DNA of 64,000 nucleotides, taken from an uncultured Flavobacteriaceae bacterium. Lineage in GTDB: Bacteria; Bacteroidota; Bacteroidia; Flavobacteriales; Flavobacteriaceae. Each line of letters starts with the position of its first letter. Position 1 is the first letter of the stretch. The stretch spans positions 62,001 through 126,000 of the forward strand of contig CALLVX010000024.1 of the NCBI GenBank assembly GCA_938010765.1, given 5' to 3'. The notes under the pieces are model-generated. The model had not been told where the DNA came from. It ran no database searches and saw only the letters and a program-made list of their open reading frames with translations. Below, one piece after another: positions 18,690-28,789 of the stretch. A program made the position numbers and the translations under genes.

Positions 18690-18733
18690 AACTCAGCGAG
18701 CACTTTCATACCCAAATAAAAGAATAAAAGCTT

Positions 18734-20038
18734 ATGCGAAAAAGAATACAACCGGTCATCGCACTATTTTTTCTATGTCTTATTGGACCAGTGTCATTTA
18801 CTAGCGCTCAGTGTTCCACAGATGAGAACTATTGGGACGAAAGTTGGCGGTCTTGCACAAAAACGACCAATCCAAATCCTGGCAGGGGCACTTCTTTTTG
18901 GATTCTATACGAATTTACCGAGCCAATAGGAATTGGTAAGACTCATATATGGAATGCCAATAAAGTAAATCAAAGCGCCTCTGGATTAAAGAACGTATTC
19001 ATAGATGTAAGTGTAGACGGCACCAACTGGCAACAGCTTGGTGATACACCTCTAGAATGGGAAAAAGCCCCCGAAACCCCAGATTACGAAGGCTTTGAGG
19101 GGCCTACCCTGTCTAATTACGGTCTTATTAGCAAGCTATTGATTACCGTTGAAAGCACCCATGGCGATGCATGCGCATCCCTTTCCGAAATACGCTTCGA
19201 AGTAGATAAAAATGCCTGTGCGGGCCAACTGGATGCCTGCGGCGTATGCAACGGGCCAGGAACCCTTACTTTTTATTTGGATGCCGATGGTGATGGCCAG
19301 GGCAATCAGAATATCTTTATTCAATCTTGTGAACCGCCAAGTCAAGGGTATGTAGAAAACAACACTGACACCTGTGATACGGGAGGCTGGGAACAAGTCG
19401 GGAATATTTTCGAAGCCAATTCCTGTACGGGTTGTCACAATCAAGGCGCAGAGAGTGGACTTGATCTTACGAGTTATAAGGGTTTCCTAAAAGGAGGAAA
19501 TAAATGTAGTACCAACATTCACTATGGTACTACATTGGCGCAGATTATACAAACAGAAGGATACGATGAATGCGGGGAGGCAATTACCGGCCCTGATATG
19601 AATAGCCGCGTCGACAACCAGCTCGATACACTGGAAATCGCCGCCATCCAAGCATGGATCGATGCCGGAGCTCCAGAAGGCAATGCCTGTCAAGATCAAA
19701 TCGAGGACCGACCTAAAGAAGAGGAGGAAGCAGAAGAAGAGGAGGAAGCAGAAGAAGAAGAAACGGAAGAGCCAACCGAATATGATGGCACTACCCGCTT
19801 GTTTCCCAATCCTTCCAAAGGCCATATAAATATTAAAACTTCCGCCCAAAACTACGTACTTGGCGTGAGCGTTTATGATATGCGGGGTAAAATAATTTAC
19901 CAACAGTATGACGAAAGTAAGAACATCAACGCTTTTGACCTTCGCCATTTAAATCAGCAAGGAGTCTACCTGGTACGGTTGATCGGCAGGTTCGATAAGG
20001 GTGCTACGGAATCCTTCCACAAGATCCTCTTGGAATAA
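18734..20038 (+). CDS. T9SS-secreted protein with cytochrome-type CxxCH and discoidin-like domain
   Basis: A 434-residue secreted protein. Order: signal peptide (1-26); a beta-sandwich region resembling F5/8 type C domains (about 45-155, FIDVSVDGTNWQQLG); a Cys-rich spacer with a DADGDGQGN metal-binding motif; a haem-binding segment with SCTGCHNQG and WIDAGAPEG typical of planctomycete-type cytochromes; an acidic linker of Glu/Ala repeats (about 317-340); and a C-terminal type IX sorting domain (RLFPNPSKG ... GVYLVRL). It is third gene of the DUF1800-DUF1501 unit. Inference: a surface-exposed haem protein serving the same extracytoplasmic process. Haem attachment rests on one CxxCH only. Confidence 0.8.
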   Translation: MRKRIQPVIALFFLCLIGPVSFTSAQCSTDENYWDESWRSCTKTTNPNPGRGTSFWILYEFTEPIGIGKTHIWNANKVNQSASGLKNVFIDVSVDGTNWQQLGDTPLEWEKAPETPDYEGFEGPTLSNYGLISKLLITVESTHGDACASLSEIRFEVDKNACAGQLDACGVCNGPGTLTFYLDADGDGQGNQNIFIQSCEPPSQGYVENNTDTCDTGGWEQVGNIFEANSCTGCHNQGAESGLDLTSYKGFLKGGNKCSTNIHYGTTLAQIIQTEGYDECGEAITGPDMNSRVDNQLDTLEIAAIQAWIDAGAPEGNACQDQIEDRPKEEEEAEEEEEAEEEETEEPTEYDGTTRLFPNPSKGHINIKTSAQNYVLGVSVYDMRGKIIYQQYDESKNINAFDLRHLNQQGVYLVRLIGRFDKGATESFHKILLE

Positions 20039-20412
20039 CACGAATCTGCCATAGGAACCAAATTCCGATTACTGTTCAGCAAAAGTTGAACGATTATTTT
20101 TTATTGTCATCCAAAAAAATAATTGAGAGTTGGATGCCCTGGCAGAAAAGGAAGCCCGTTCCCAATGCTACATACTGCCAATTCGTAAACTTAGTTATTA
20201 AAGCACGCTTTGATTTTTATTATTAGTTAATTTATTTAACTATTAATATTATTAATTATTATTTTAGAGGCATCTGGTGACCGGGACAATTACTCGGTAA
20301 TTACGAATACGGGGGCCTATCTTCAACTAAGTATATGGGAAGAATCCGTTACAATTTTTAGTATTATAACGACTTCCGTTGGTATAACGCCAATTAACAA
20401 ATAGAAAACGCT
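20039..20412. promoter_or_regulatory. Intergenic region before the NADP-dependent reductase
   Basis: A 374-base gap. A weak hairpin (GTTCA-N8-TGAAC, 20074-20091) followed by T-rich DNA may terminate the DUF1800-DUF1501 unit. Operator copy B lies at 20225-20256. A separate 15-base palindrome AATTAC-TCG-GTAATT is at 20288-20302. No perfect TAnnTTTG box was seen. Confidence 0.45.
20225..20256. promoter_or_regulatory. Tandem palindromic operator, copy B
   Basis: Perfect palindrome AGTTAA-TTTAT-TTAACT (20225-20241) followed directly by a second one, ATTAA-TATTA-TTAAT (20242-20256). It lies 172 bases before the reductase gene. It shares the tandem arrangement with copy A. Confidence 0.6.
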
Positions 20413-21423
20413 ATGAAAAATAACCGTCTTGTGCTCGCCGCGCGGCCAGAAAACCGAATTAAAGTTTCCGATTTCAAAATGGAAACAGTAGATATACCGA
20501 ATATAAAAGAAGGAACATTTTTGATTAAGGTTTTGTACTTATCAGTTGCCCCTGTGATGAAATTCTATATGCTAGATGGCGCCGGAATAGAAAAGATGCT
20601 TCAAATAGGTGATCTAATGGGTGGCAGAGGTGTAGGTAAGGTGGTAGAAAGTAAGCATCAAGATTTTGAAGTGGGAGACATCGTACAGGGAAAATGCGGA
20701 TGGCAAGAATACGTCGTATGCGATGGGAGTCCTTATTATATGATGTACAAGGTACGCCAAAGGGGCTTGTCCTATTCCACGGCATTGGGCGTCTTGGGCA
20801 TGACGGGCTTTACTTCTTATTTCGGACTCTATTCCGTTGGAGAATTAAAAGAAGGAGACGCGGTTCTCGTTTCTGCTGCAGCGGGCGGTGTTGGTTCAAA
20901 TGTAGGCAACTTGGCAAAAATCAAAGGGGCCCGAGCAATCGGTTTGGCCAGTACCGATGATAAATGCAGGCTTCTAACCGAAACACTGGGCTATTACGGA
21001 GCAATAAATTATTCGACGGAGAATGTCTCGGAGCGTATTGATCACTATTTCCCTGATGGGATCGACGTTTATTTTGATAACGTAGGTGCAAAAATCCTCG
21101 ACATTGCGTTAAGTAAGCTTAGGAGATATGCCAGGGTCGTATGTTGCGGAAGAATTTCGCAATACAATGATGTACAAAACTCAGATTACAATTTGACGAA
21201 CTGGCATAAGATAGGTGCAAACTGTGCTAAGATGCAAGGCTTTTTCATTTACGATTATGAGAAGGAATTTCCAAAGGCAGAAAAGGAAATGGCGCAATGG
21301 ATCAATGAAGGAAAATTGAGTTTTCAAGAAGATGTTTTAAAAGGTCTTGAAAACATGCCAGTTGCATTAAATCGATTATTTGAACGTAAAAATATAGGAA
21401 AGCAGTTAGTAAAGATTAGTTAA
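20413..21423 (+). CDS. NADP-dependent MDR-family oxidoreductase (CurA / prostaglandin-reductase type)
   Basis: A 336-residue zinc-independent medium-chain reductase. The N-terminal GroES-like half ends in GMTGFTSYFGLYSVGELKEG; the NADP-binding motif is VSAAAGGVGSNVGNLAKIKG; and GIDVYFDNVGAKILDIAL is typical of alkenal/one-oxidoreductases. No zinc-ligand Cys/His set is present. Family members reduce C=C bonds of alpha,beta-unsaturated ketones or aldehydes. It stands alone between operator copy B and operator copy D, directly before the propionyl-CoA genes, so it may process an unsaturated intermediate of the same catabolic route (inference). Confidence 0.87.
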   Translation: MKNNRLVLAARPENRIKVSDFKMETVDIPNIKEGTFLIKVLYLSVAPVMKFYMLDGAGIEKMLQIGDLMGGRGVGKVVESKHQDFEVGDIVQGKCGWQEYVVCDGSPYYMMYKVRQRGLSYSTALGVLGMTGFTSYFGLYSVGELKEGDAVLVSAAAGGVGSNVGNLAKIKGARAIGLASTDDKCRLLTETLGYYGAINYSTENVSERIDHYFPDGIDVYFDNVGAKILDIALSKLRRYARVVCCGRISQYNDVQNSDYNLTNWHKIGANCAKMQGFFIYDYEKEFPKAEKEMAQWINEGKLSFQEDVLKGLENMPVALNRLFERKNIGKQLVKIS

Positions 21424-21486
21424 ACACTTTCCGTAACTTTCCAGTCAAACATAGAAAATGGAAGCTTTGAAAAAGGTTCTTAAATT

Positions 21487-21521
21487 AGTTAACATAGTTA
21501 ACCAATTTTTCAATACCTTTA
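21487..21521 (+). promoter_or_regulatory. Operator copy D overlapping the promoter of the propionyl-CoA operon
   Basis: The palindrome AGTTAA-CATAG-TTAACC (21487-21503, 5-bp arms GTTAA/TTAAC perfect) is followed by TACCTTTA (21514-21521), a 7/8 match to the Bacteroidetes -7 box TAnnTTTG. The palindrome occupies the -33 region. That layout suits a repressor. The first gene starts at 21559. Confidence 0.6.
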
Positions 21522-21558
21522 TTTCCTGAATTAATAGTCACTCAATTTCAAAGGACCT

Positions 21559-22035
21559 ATGAAATACCTAATAACTGCCGATGAAAAAGAAGTATCGACC
21601 ACCAAGGCAGCTGTTGATACCTTGGATTTAATTGCTTTAGATGCCACCAATTTTCATCTATTAAAAAACAATAAGGCCTTTGCTATTCATGTTTCGCATA
21701 CCGATTTTCTGAACAAAACAATGACCATTGCAGTCAATGGAAATTCATACGAAGTCAAAATTGAGGATGAATATGATCTTCAAGTAAAGGAAATGGGGTT
21801 GCTGTCGAATACCTCTCAGAAAGTAAACAGTATTAAGGCACCTATGCCAGGGCTTATACTGGATATTATGGTAACCGTCGGGCAAGAAATTGCACAAGGC
21901 ACGCCCTTGCTAGTGCTTTCAGCCATGAAAATGGAAAACATTATTCTTTCCCAAGGCGAAGGCATTGTAAAATCGATCGAAGTAGCGAAAAATGATGCCG
22001 TTGAAAAGGGACAACTAATTATCGAGATGGAATAA
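21559..22035 (+). CDS. Biotin carboxyl carrier protein of acyl-CoA carboxylase
   Basis: A 158-residue biotinyl-domain protein. The C-terminal half is a standard lipoyl/biotinyl domain (APMPGLILDIMVTVGQ ... LLVLSAMKMENIIL), with the biotinylated Lys in AMKMEN. The N-terminal 80 residues form a small beta domain seen in the carrier subunit of actinobacterial and bacteroidetal acyl-CoA carboxylases. It carries the carboxybiotin between the biotin carboxylase and carboxyltransferase encoded downstream. First gene of the propionyl-CoA operon. Confidence 0.92.
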   Translation: MKYLITADEKEVSTTKAAVDTLDLIALDATNFHLLKNNKAFAIHVSHTDFLNKTMTIAVNGNSYEVKIEDEYDLQVKEMGLLSNTSQKVNSIKAPMPGLILDIMVTVGQEIAQGTPLLVLSAMKMENIILSQGEGIVKSIEVAKNDAVEKGQLIIEME

Positions 22036-22068
22036 GGCCGCCTTATCGAGCTAAGAAACGAACACGTA

Positions 22069-22089
22069 CCTCGGGGCGAGTTCCCGAGG
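22069..22089. repeat. Hairpin element in the gap between carrier and biotin carboxylase genes
   Basis: Perfect 7-bp inverted repeat CCTCGGG-N7-CCCGAGG within a 159-base gap (22036-22194), which is long for an otherwise tight operon. There is no T tract, so it is not a classical terminator. It may be a small interspersed repeat or an mRNA processing hairpin that sets subunit ratios. Confidence 0.45.
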
Positions 22090-22194
22090 CATTAAAAAGA
22101 AATTCAACATTGATTTCGACGCAGGCCTGTCTGAACACTTATCGTGCAGGCGTTGGAGCATTTTAAATATCGATTATCGAGTAAAATTAAGTAC

Positions 22195-23667
22195 ATGAAA
22201 AAAATCCTGATTGCCAATCGCGGTGAAATAGCGCTGCGCATCATGAAGACCGCACGAAAAATGGGAATAAAAACCGTAGCCGTATACTCTGACGTTGACC
22301 GGCATTCGCCCCATGTAAAATATGCCGACGAAGCTGTTCTTTTGGGAAAGGCCCCTTCTTCGGAATCTTATTTGGTAATGGAAAAGGTAATCGATGCCGC
22401 CAAAACTACGGGCGCAGAAGGGATTCATCCCGGATATGGCTTCTTAAGTGAGAACGCCACCTTCGCACAAATGGTTGCTGACAACGAACTGATTTTTATT
22501 GGACCAAAACCGCACGCCATCAAAGTAATGGGGAACAAGTTAGCAGCAAAAGAAACGGTCAAAGACTACGATATTCCTATGGTTCCCGGTATAGAGGAGG
22601 CGATTACCGATGTGGTGCTGGCCAAAAAAATAGCGAACGAAATCGGGTTCCCCATCCTCATAAAAGCTGCCGCAGGAGGTGGCGGAAAAGGAATGCGGGT
22701 AGTTGAAAAACAGGAAGAATTGGCCGAACAAATGGAGCGTGCTATTAGCGAAGCTGTTGCCGCCTTTGGCGATGGTTCGGTATTTATAGAAAAATATGTT
22801 GGTTCGCCCAGGCATATCGAAATTCAGGTCTTAGCCGATACACATGGGAATATCGTACATCTTTTTGAACGTGAGTGCAGTGTGCAGCGCAGGCATCAAA
22901 AAGTGGTCGAGGAAGCGCCATCGGCCGTACTAACTCCCGAAATACGACAAAAAATGGGCGAGGCTGCCGTAAAAGTGGCCAAAGCATGTGACTATGTGGG
23001 TGCAGGCACCGTTGAGTTCTTATTAGATGAAAATAAGAATTTCTACTTCTTGGAGATGAATACCCGTTTACAAGTAGAACATCCCGTATCGGAACTCATT
23101 TCAGGGGTCGATTTGGTAGAACAGCAGATCAAGGTCGCCAGGGGTGAAAAATTACAATTTACCCAAGACGATCTGATCATTAATGGGCATGCACTTGAAG
23201 TTCGCGTATATGCAGAAGACCCTTTGGAAAACTTTATGCCCAGTATAGGAACACTGTCTACCTATACGAAACCCGAAGGGGAAGGCATACGATTAGATGA
23301 CGGATTCGAAGAGGGCATGGAAGTACCCATCTATTATGACCCCATGTTATCAAAGCTGATTACCTATGGAAAAACCAGGGAAGAAGCCATTCAATTAATG
23401 ATCAAGGCCATCGATGATTATAAAATCGAAGGGGTCTCTACTACCCTGTCATTTGGAAAGTTCGTTTGTGAGCACGAAGCATTTAGATCAGGCGATTTTG
23501 ACACACATTTTGTTAAAAACTATTATTCACCAGAAAAAATAACGACCCAATATGAAACCGAAAAGGAAATTGCAGCTTTGGTAGGTTTGAAACTCTATTT
23601 AGCGGATAAGGAAAAAATAAAAAAGCCCGAAACAACCGAGTCGAACTGGCAAATCAACAGAATATAA
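22195..23667 (+). CDS. Biotin carboxylase subunit of acyl-CoA (propionyl-CoA) carboxylase
   Basis: A 490-residue ATP-grasp enzyme that carboxylates biotin with bicarbonate and ATP. Motifs: KILIANRGEIALRIMKTARK at the N terminus, the Gly-rich ATP lid AAAGGGGKGMR (about residue 165), ECSVQRRHQKVVEEAPS and EMNTRLQVEHPVSE (catalytic Glu and Arg). The frame is open to a GTG at 22144, but the ATG at 22195 begins exactly at the conserved N terminus. It lies between the carrier and carboxyltransferase genes. The neighbouring mutase genes make propionyl-CoA the likely substrate of the complex. Confidence 0.93.
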   Translation: MKKILIANRGEIALRIMKTARKMGIKTVAVYSDVDRHSPHVKYADEAVLLGKAPSSESYLVMEKVIDAAKTTGAEGIHPGYGFLSENATFAQMVADNELIFIGPKPHAIKVMGNKLAAKETVKDYDIPMVPGIEEAITDVVLAKKIANEIGFPILIKAAAGGGGKGMRVVEKQEELAEQMERAISEAVAAFGDGSVFIEKYVGSPRHIEIQVLADTHGNIVHLFERECSVQRRHQKVVEEAPSAVLTPEIRQKMGEAAVKVAKACDYVGAGTVEFLLDENKNFYFLEMNTRLQVEHPVSELISGVDLVEQQIKVARGEKLQFTQDDLIINGHALEVRVYAEDPLENFMPSIGTLSTYTKPEGEGIRLDDGFEEGMEVPIYYDPMLSKLITYGKTREEAIQLMIKAIDDYKIEGVSTTLSFGKFVCEHEAFRSGDFDTHFVKNYYSPEKITTQYETEKEIAALVGLKLYLADKEKIKKPETTESNWQINRI

Positions 23668-23695
23668 TCTGGGGGAAATTTAGCAAAAAGGAAGC

Positions 23696-25237
23696 ATGAA
23701 AGATAACAAGCAACTATTAGAAGACAAACGCTCCGAAGCCTACTTGGGAGGTGGACAAGTGCGTATTGACAAGCAACATTCCAAAGGGAAATTAACCGCC
23801 CGTGAACGCGTTCATTTTTTATTAGATGAAGGTTCGTTCGAAGAAATGGGCGCTTTGGTCACACATCGCACCAATGATTTCGGGATGGATAAACAGGTCT
23901 TCTACGGAGATGGGGTAGTCACCGGCTATGGTACGATCAACGGAAGACAGGTATGTGTTTTTGCCCAGGACTTTACCGTTTTTGGCGGAGCTTTGTCGGA
24001 GACCCATGCAGAAAAGATTTGTAAAGTGATGGACATGGCTATGAAAATCGGAGTTCCCGTAATAGGTCTTAATGATAGTGGCGGTGCACGAATTCAAGAG
24101 GGCGTTCGCTCCTTGGGGGGGTATGCAGACATATTTCATAGAAACGTAATGGCTTCTGGCGTAATTCCACAAATATCTGCCATTATGGGACCTTGTGCTG
24201 GAGGGGCCGTCTATTCGCCTGCGATGACCGATTTTACCCTCATGGTAGAGAATTCGAGTTATATGTTCGTGACCGGACCCAATGTGGTGAAAACGGTGAC
24301 GAATGAAGAAGTCACCTCCGAAGAACTAGGAGGGGCCTCTACCCATGCGACCAAGTCGGGTGTTACACATTTGACCGCGGCCAATGATATGGAATGTATT
24401 AGACAGATAAAGCAAATAATCGCTTACATACCACAGAATTGCGAAAACACCCCAAAAGATCTTCCATATTCCCTTTCAGACGAAGTTCGCGATACCCTAG
24501 AGGATATTGTTCCCGAAAACGCAAATCAACCCTATGATATGCGGCATGTAATCAACGGGATTATCGATGAGGGCACCTTTTTTGAAATACACAAAGACTA
24601 TGCAGAAAACATTGTTGTAGGCTTTGCACGATTGGCAGGCAAAAGCATCGGTATCGTAGCAAATCAACCCATAAGTCTCGCGGGCGTATTGGATGTTGAT
24701 AGTTCAAAAAAAGCGGCTCGTTTTACACGCTTTTGTGATTGCTTCAATATTCCGTTGCTCGTATTGGTCGATGTCCCGGGTTTCTTACCGGGAACAGATC
24801 AAGAATGGAACGGTATCATCACCAATGGGGCAAAATTATTGTACGCCCTTAGTGAAGCGACCGTACCCAAAGTAACCGTCATAACGCGAAAAGCATATGG
24901 TGGTGCATATGATGTAATGAACTCCAAACATATTGGGGCCGACCTTAATTATGCCTGGCCAGGAGCAGAAATTGCCGTAATGGGCGCCAAAGGGGCGAGT
25001 GAGATTATTTTTAGAAAAGAAATAAATGCCGCAAAAGACCCCACGGCCAAATTGGCAGAAAAAGAAGCGGAATACGCCGAAAAGTTTGCCAACCCATATA
25101 GTGCGGCAGAAAGAGGCTTTATAGATGAAGTGATCCATCCCAAAAACACCCGTAGAAAATTGATCAAGGCCTACACATTGCTTCAAAATAAAGTAGCTAC
25201 CTTGCCAAAGAAAAAGCATGGGAACATTCCCTTATAA
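23696..25237 (+). CDS. pccB: Acyl-CoA carboxylase carboxyltransferase, probable propionyl-CoA carboxylase beta
   Basis: A 513-residue carboxyltransferase with two crotonase-fold halves. Motifs: [53 protein letters not shown] (first oxyanion hole) and [18 protein letters not shown] with [11 protein letters not shown] (second). Transfers carboxyl from carboxybiotin to acyl-CoA. It follows the biotin carboxylase gene by 28 bases and precedes methylmalonyl-CoA mutase by nine, so methylmalonyl-CoA is the expected product. The specificity residue in the second oxyanion region (an Asp in propionyl-type enzymes) was not resolved. Confidence 0.92.
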   Translation: MKDNKQLLEDKRSEAYLGGGQVRIDKQHSKGKLTARERVHFLLDEGSFEEMGALVTHRTNDFGMDKQVFYGDGVVTGYGTINGRQVCVFAQDFTVFGGALSETHAEKICKVMDMAMKIGVPVIGLNDSGGARIQEGVRSLGGYADIFHRNVMASGVIPQISAIMGPCAGGAVYSPAMTDFTLMVENSSYMFVTGPNVVKTVTNEEVTSEELGGASTHATKSGVTHLTAANDMECIRQIKQIIAYIPQNCENTPKDLPYSLSDEVRDTLEDIVPENANQPYDMRHVINGIIDEGTFFEIHKDYAENIVVGFARLAGKSIGIVANQPISLAGVLDVDSSKKAARFTRFCDCFNIPLLVLVDVPGFLPGTDQEWNGIITNGAKLLYALSEATVPKVTVITRKAYGGAYDVMNSKHIGADLNYAWPGAEIAVMGAKGASEIIFRKEINAAKDPTAKLAEKEAEYAEKFANPYSAAERGFIDEVIHPKNTRRKLIKAYTLLQNKVATLPKKKHGNIPL

Positions 25238-25246
25238 ACTGAAGAA

Positions 25247-26617
25247 ATGAGCAAGATTTCTTTATTTGATGAGTTTTCTCCCGTTTCTGAAAAGGAATGG
25301 AAAATGAGAATACAGTACGATTTAAAAGGTGCCGATTACAACGAAAGCTTGGTTTGGGAATCACCAGAAGGAATCAAGGTTAAACCCTTTTATCATAAAG
25401 ATTCTGCCGTAGACACCCCTAAAATTGTACGAAAACAGGCAACATGGGCCGTTGGCCAACAAATCTATGCGGGCCAGGCAGAACTTGCAAATACAAAGGT
25501 GTTGGGCGCGCTTCAAAGAGGTGTGGAAAGCCTTTATTTTAAGATACCGTCTACCGAGATCGTCTTTGCTGATCTAGTCAAAAACATTGATCTTAAAACC
25601 ACCCGTATTTATCTTGAATGTACATTTCTTTCTAAAAAGTACTTCCAATCAATTATTGATTTTGCAGAAGATTCAATTGCAAATATACACTTCAATTTAG
25701 ACCCTATAGGCCGTCTCGCCCGCACAGGTAATTGGTTCGAAAATTGGGAGGCCGATTTCGAGGTACAGCAAGCGGTACTGAAACAACAAAACACCCATGT
25801 CCTCTCTGTAGATGCTTCGCTTTATCAGAATGCAGGAGCCGATATGGTACAACAGCTGGCCTATGCTTTGGCCCATGCCAACGAATATCTGAATACCTTC
25901 GCCAAATCGGGTAATGATCAGTTTACTATTGATTTTAAAGTTGCGGTCGGGCCTAACTATTTTTTCGAGATAGCCAAAATTAGAGCGTTACGATTGCTTT
26001 GGGAAGCGCTCGCCAAAGAATATGGCGTAGCCATTAATTGTCATATTTCTGCAATTCCAAGCAAGCGCAACAAAACCTTGTACGATTATAATACCAATAT
26101 GCTTCGTACGACTACCGAGTGTATGGCAGCAGTTTTAGGAGGAGCTGATATGGTTGCCAACCTGCCTTATGACGTTATCTACCACAAAGACAATGAATTT
26201 GGAGAGCGTATTGCTTTGAACCAACTGCTGCTTTTGAAAAACGAAAGTTATTTTGATACCGTTACAAATGCTCCCGATGGTGCTTACTATATTGAGTCGA
26301 TTACAAAACAATTGGCCGAGAAAGCTTTGCAATTGTTTAAATCTGTAGAAAGTGGTGGTGGGTTCTTAAGCCAACTGAAAAACCATACCATCCAAAAAAA
26401 GATACAGGAAAGTGCAAAAAAGGAACAAGAGAAATTTAATGATGGGACAATCGTTAGTGTAGGAACCAACAAGTATCAAAATGGTACTGATAAAATGAAA
26501 GATTCCATTGAAATTTATCCCTTCCTAAAAACGAAAGCTCGAAAAACCTTGATCCAGCCGATCCTTGAGAAACGGCTCGCCGAGGCTATTGAACAAAACC
26601 GGTTGAACGATGAGTAG
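25247..26617 (+). CDS. mutA: Methylmalonyl-CoA mutase small subunit
   Basis: A 456-residue small subunit of methylmalonyl-CoA mutase. It keeps the TIM-barrel part ([19 protein letters not shown] at the start; [29 protein letters not shown] in the middle; [23 protein letters not shown]) but lacks the C-terminal cobalamin domain and its DxHxxG motif, as expected for the non-catalytic partner. Its stop overlaps the start of the large-subunit gene by eight bases, so the two chains are probably made in equal amounts. Cytosolic. Confidence 0.92.
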   Translation: MSKISLFDEFSPVSEKEWKMRIQYDLKGADYNESLVWESPEGIKVKPFYHKDSAVDTPKIVRKQATWAVGQQIYAGQAELANTKVLGALQRGVESLYFKIPSTEIVFADLVKNIDLKTTRIYLECTFLSKKYFQSIIDFAEDSIANIHFNLDPIGRLARTGNWFENWEADFEVQQAVLKQQNTHVLSVDASLYQNAGADMVQQLAYALAHANEYLNTFAKSGNDQFTIDFKVAVGPNYFFEIAKIRALRLLWEALAKEYGVAINCHISAIPSKRNKTLYDYNTNMLRTTTECMAAVLGGADMVANLPYDVIYHKDNEFGERIALNQLLLLKNESYFDTVTNAPDGAYYIESITKQLAEKALQLFKSVESGGGFLSQLKNHTIQKKIQESAKKEQEKFNDGTIVSVGTNKYQNGTDKMKDSIEIYPFLKTKARKTLIQPILEKRLAEAIEQNRLNDE

Positions 26618-28784
26618 GAAGAACGTACAACACATCTCATTAGAAAAGGCATCCGATTCAACAACGGAAAGCTTAGGTACAGACCTAGCATCAAAAAAAG
26701 TTAAAACAGCAGAGGGTATTGAACTAAAGTCGGTCTACGATACGTCGAACATTCTGAAAACCGAACATTTGAATTTTGCCGCAGGGATACCCCCCTATCT
26801 TCGCGGGCCCTACTCTACCATGTACGTGCGCAGGCCTTGGACCATTCGTCAATATGCCGGGTTTTCAACTGCGGAAGAAAGCAATGCTTTCTACCGACGA
26901 AATTTGAAAGGAGGGCAAAAAGGACTATCGGTCGCATTTGACCTTCCTACCCATAGGGGATATGATAGTGATCATGAACGTGTTGTGGGCGATGTTGGCA
27001 AAGCTGGGGTAGCTATTGATTCTGTCGAGGATATGAAGATTTTATTCGACGGTATTCCCTTGGATAAAATGTCGGTATCGATGACCATGAACGGTGCCGT
27101 ATTGCCGATTATGGCCTTTTACATTGTTGCGGCAGAAGAACAAGGAGTTTCCCTTGAGCAACTAGCCGGCACCATCCAAAACGATATTCTGAAGGAATTT
27201 ATGGTGCGGAACACCTATATCTACCCTCCAAAACCTTCGATGCAATTGGTGGCCGATATTTTTGAGTATACCAGCAAGTTTATGCCCAAATTCAACAGTA
27301 TTAGTATTTCTGGGTATCATATGCACGAAGCAGGGGCCTCTGCAGATATTGAACTGGCCTATACCTTGGCAGACGGACTAGAATATATTAAGACCGGATT
27401 AAAGGCTGGACTGAAAATCGATGATTTTGCACCACGCCTGTCATTCTTTTGGGGTATTGGAATGAACCATTTCATGGAAATTGCCAAAATGCGTGCCGCA
27501 CGCATGCTGTGGGCAAAACTGGTAAAACAATTCGACCCCGAGTCGGCCAAGTCTTTGGCATTACGAACCCATTGCCAAACAAGCGGCTGGAGCCTAACCG
27601 AACAAGATCCGTTTAACAATGTGGCCCGTACCACTATTGAGGCAACAGCAGCTATTCTAGGGGGCACCCAAAGCTTGCATACCAACGCCTTGGATGAAGC
27701 AATTGCCCTCCCGACCGATTTCTCGGCGAGAATCGCAAGAGAGACCCAACTTTTTCTTCAAGAAGAAACAAATATTACAAAAACCGTAGACCCATGGGCA
27801 GGCAGCTATTATGTAGAGTATTTGACCCATGAGTTGGCCCGCAAGGCATGGCAATTGATCGAAGAAGTAGAAGAATTAGGAGGGATGACCAAAGCCATCG
27901 AAGCTGGTATTCCCAAAATGCGTATTGAGGAGGCCGCCGCTAAAAAGCAGGCACGGATCGATAGTAGTGCTGATGTCATCGTAGGGGTCAACAAATTTCA
28001 ATTAGAAGAAGAAGATGCGCTGCATATATTGGAAGTCGATAACGAAGAAGTGCGCAAACAACAACTGGAACGCTTGGCAACCACCAAAGATAAACGTGAC
28101 GAGGAAGATGTTCAATTGTGTTTGAAGAAACTAACAGATGTGGCGCAACTAAAAATGAGTACGCCACAAACAGCAAATGATACCCATAATTTATTAGCTT
28201 TAGCAGTAGAAGCAGCAAGGGCAAGGGCCACTCTGAGCGAAATTAGTAGTGCCTTGGAGCGTGTTTTTGGCCGCCACAAAGCTGTAATAAATTCGTTTTC
28301 AGGGGTGTATTCAAAAGAAATAAAAGACGACAAGAGCTTTAAAAAAGCGCAGGTAATGACCGACCAATTTGCGGAACAGGAAGGTCGTAGACCGCGTATC
28401 ATGATTGCAAAAATGGGACAGGACGGCCATGACCGTGGCGCCAAAGTAGTTGCAACGGGCTATGCAGATTTGGGCTTTGATGTTGATATTGGCCCCTTGT
28501 TTCAAACCCCGGAGGAAGCCGCGACCCAAGCAGTAGAAAACGATGTGCATATGCTAGGAGTGTCCTCGCTTGCGGCAGGTCATAAAACCCTTGTTCCTAG
28601 AGTAATCGAAGAACTCAAAAAACACGGGCGAGAAGATATTGTCGTAATCGTCGGAGGCGTAATACCCAAGCAAGATTATCAATTTCTTTTTGATGCGGGA
28701 GCAGTAGCCATATTTGGCCCTGGCACTAAAATTAGCGAAGCCGCCATAGAAATATTAGAGATTTTCTTGGAAGATGCCAACTAA
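26610..28784 (+). CDS. scpA: Methylmalonyl-CoA mutase large subunit (adenosylcobalamin-dependent)
   Basis: A 724-residue catalytic subunit that converts methylmalonyl-CoA to succinyl-CoA. The N-terminal TIM barrel contains [20 protein letters not shown] and [12 protein letters not shown]. The C-terminal cobalamin domain has [20 protein letters not shown], whose His is the lower axial cobalt ligand (DxHxxG). It is last gene of the operon. Together with the carboxylase it completes propionyl-CoA to succinyl-CoA. An epimerase and the MeaB GTPase are not in the window; the VOC proteins at 5569-7693 are not convincing epimerases. Confidence 0.95.
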   Translation: MSRKNVQHISLEKASDSTTESLGTDLASKKVKTAEGIELKSVYDTSNILKTEHLNFAAGIPPYLRGPYSTMYVRRPWTIRQYAGFSTAEESNAFYRRNLKGGQKGLSVAFDLPTHRGYDSDHERVVGDVGKAGVAIDSVEDMKILFDGIPLDKMSVSMTMNGAVLPIMAFYIVAAEEQGVSLEQLAGTIQNDILKEFMVRNTYIYPPKPSMQLVADIFEYTSKFMPKFNSISISGYHMHEAGASADIELAYTLADGLEYIKTGLKAGLKIDDFAPRLSFFWGIGMNHFMEIAKMRAARMLWAKLVKQFDPESAKSLALRTHCQTSGWSLTEQDPFNNVARTTIEATAAILGGTQSLHTNALDEAIALPTDFSARIARETQLFLQEETNITKTVDPWAGSYYVEYLTHELARKAWQLIEEVEELGGMTKAIEAGIPKMRIEEAAAKKQARIDSSADVIVGVNKFQLEEEDALHILEVDNEEVRKQQLERLATTKDKRDEEDVQLCLKKLTDVAQLKMSTPQTANDTHNLLALAVEAARARATLSEISSALERVFGRHKAVINSFSGVYSKEIKDDKSFKKAQVMTDQFAEQEGRRPRIMIAKMGQDGHDRGAKVVATGYADLGFDVDIGPLFQTPEEAATQAVENDVHMLGVSSLAAGHKTLVPRVIEELKKHGREDIVVIVGGVIPKQDYQFLFDAGAVAIFGPGTKISEAAIEILEIFLEDAN

Positions 28785-28789
28785 AGGCG

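Noticed and set aside
19716-19765. Glu/Ala codon repeat as a phase-variable or mobile element
   Set aside because: Imperfect in-frame repeat encoding an acidic linker before the T9SS domain; no sign of frame-changing unit length.
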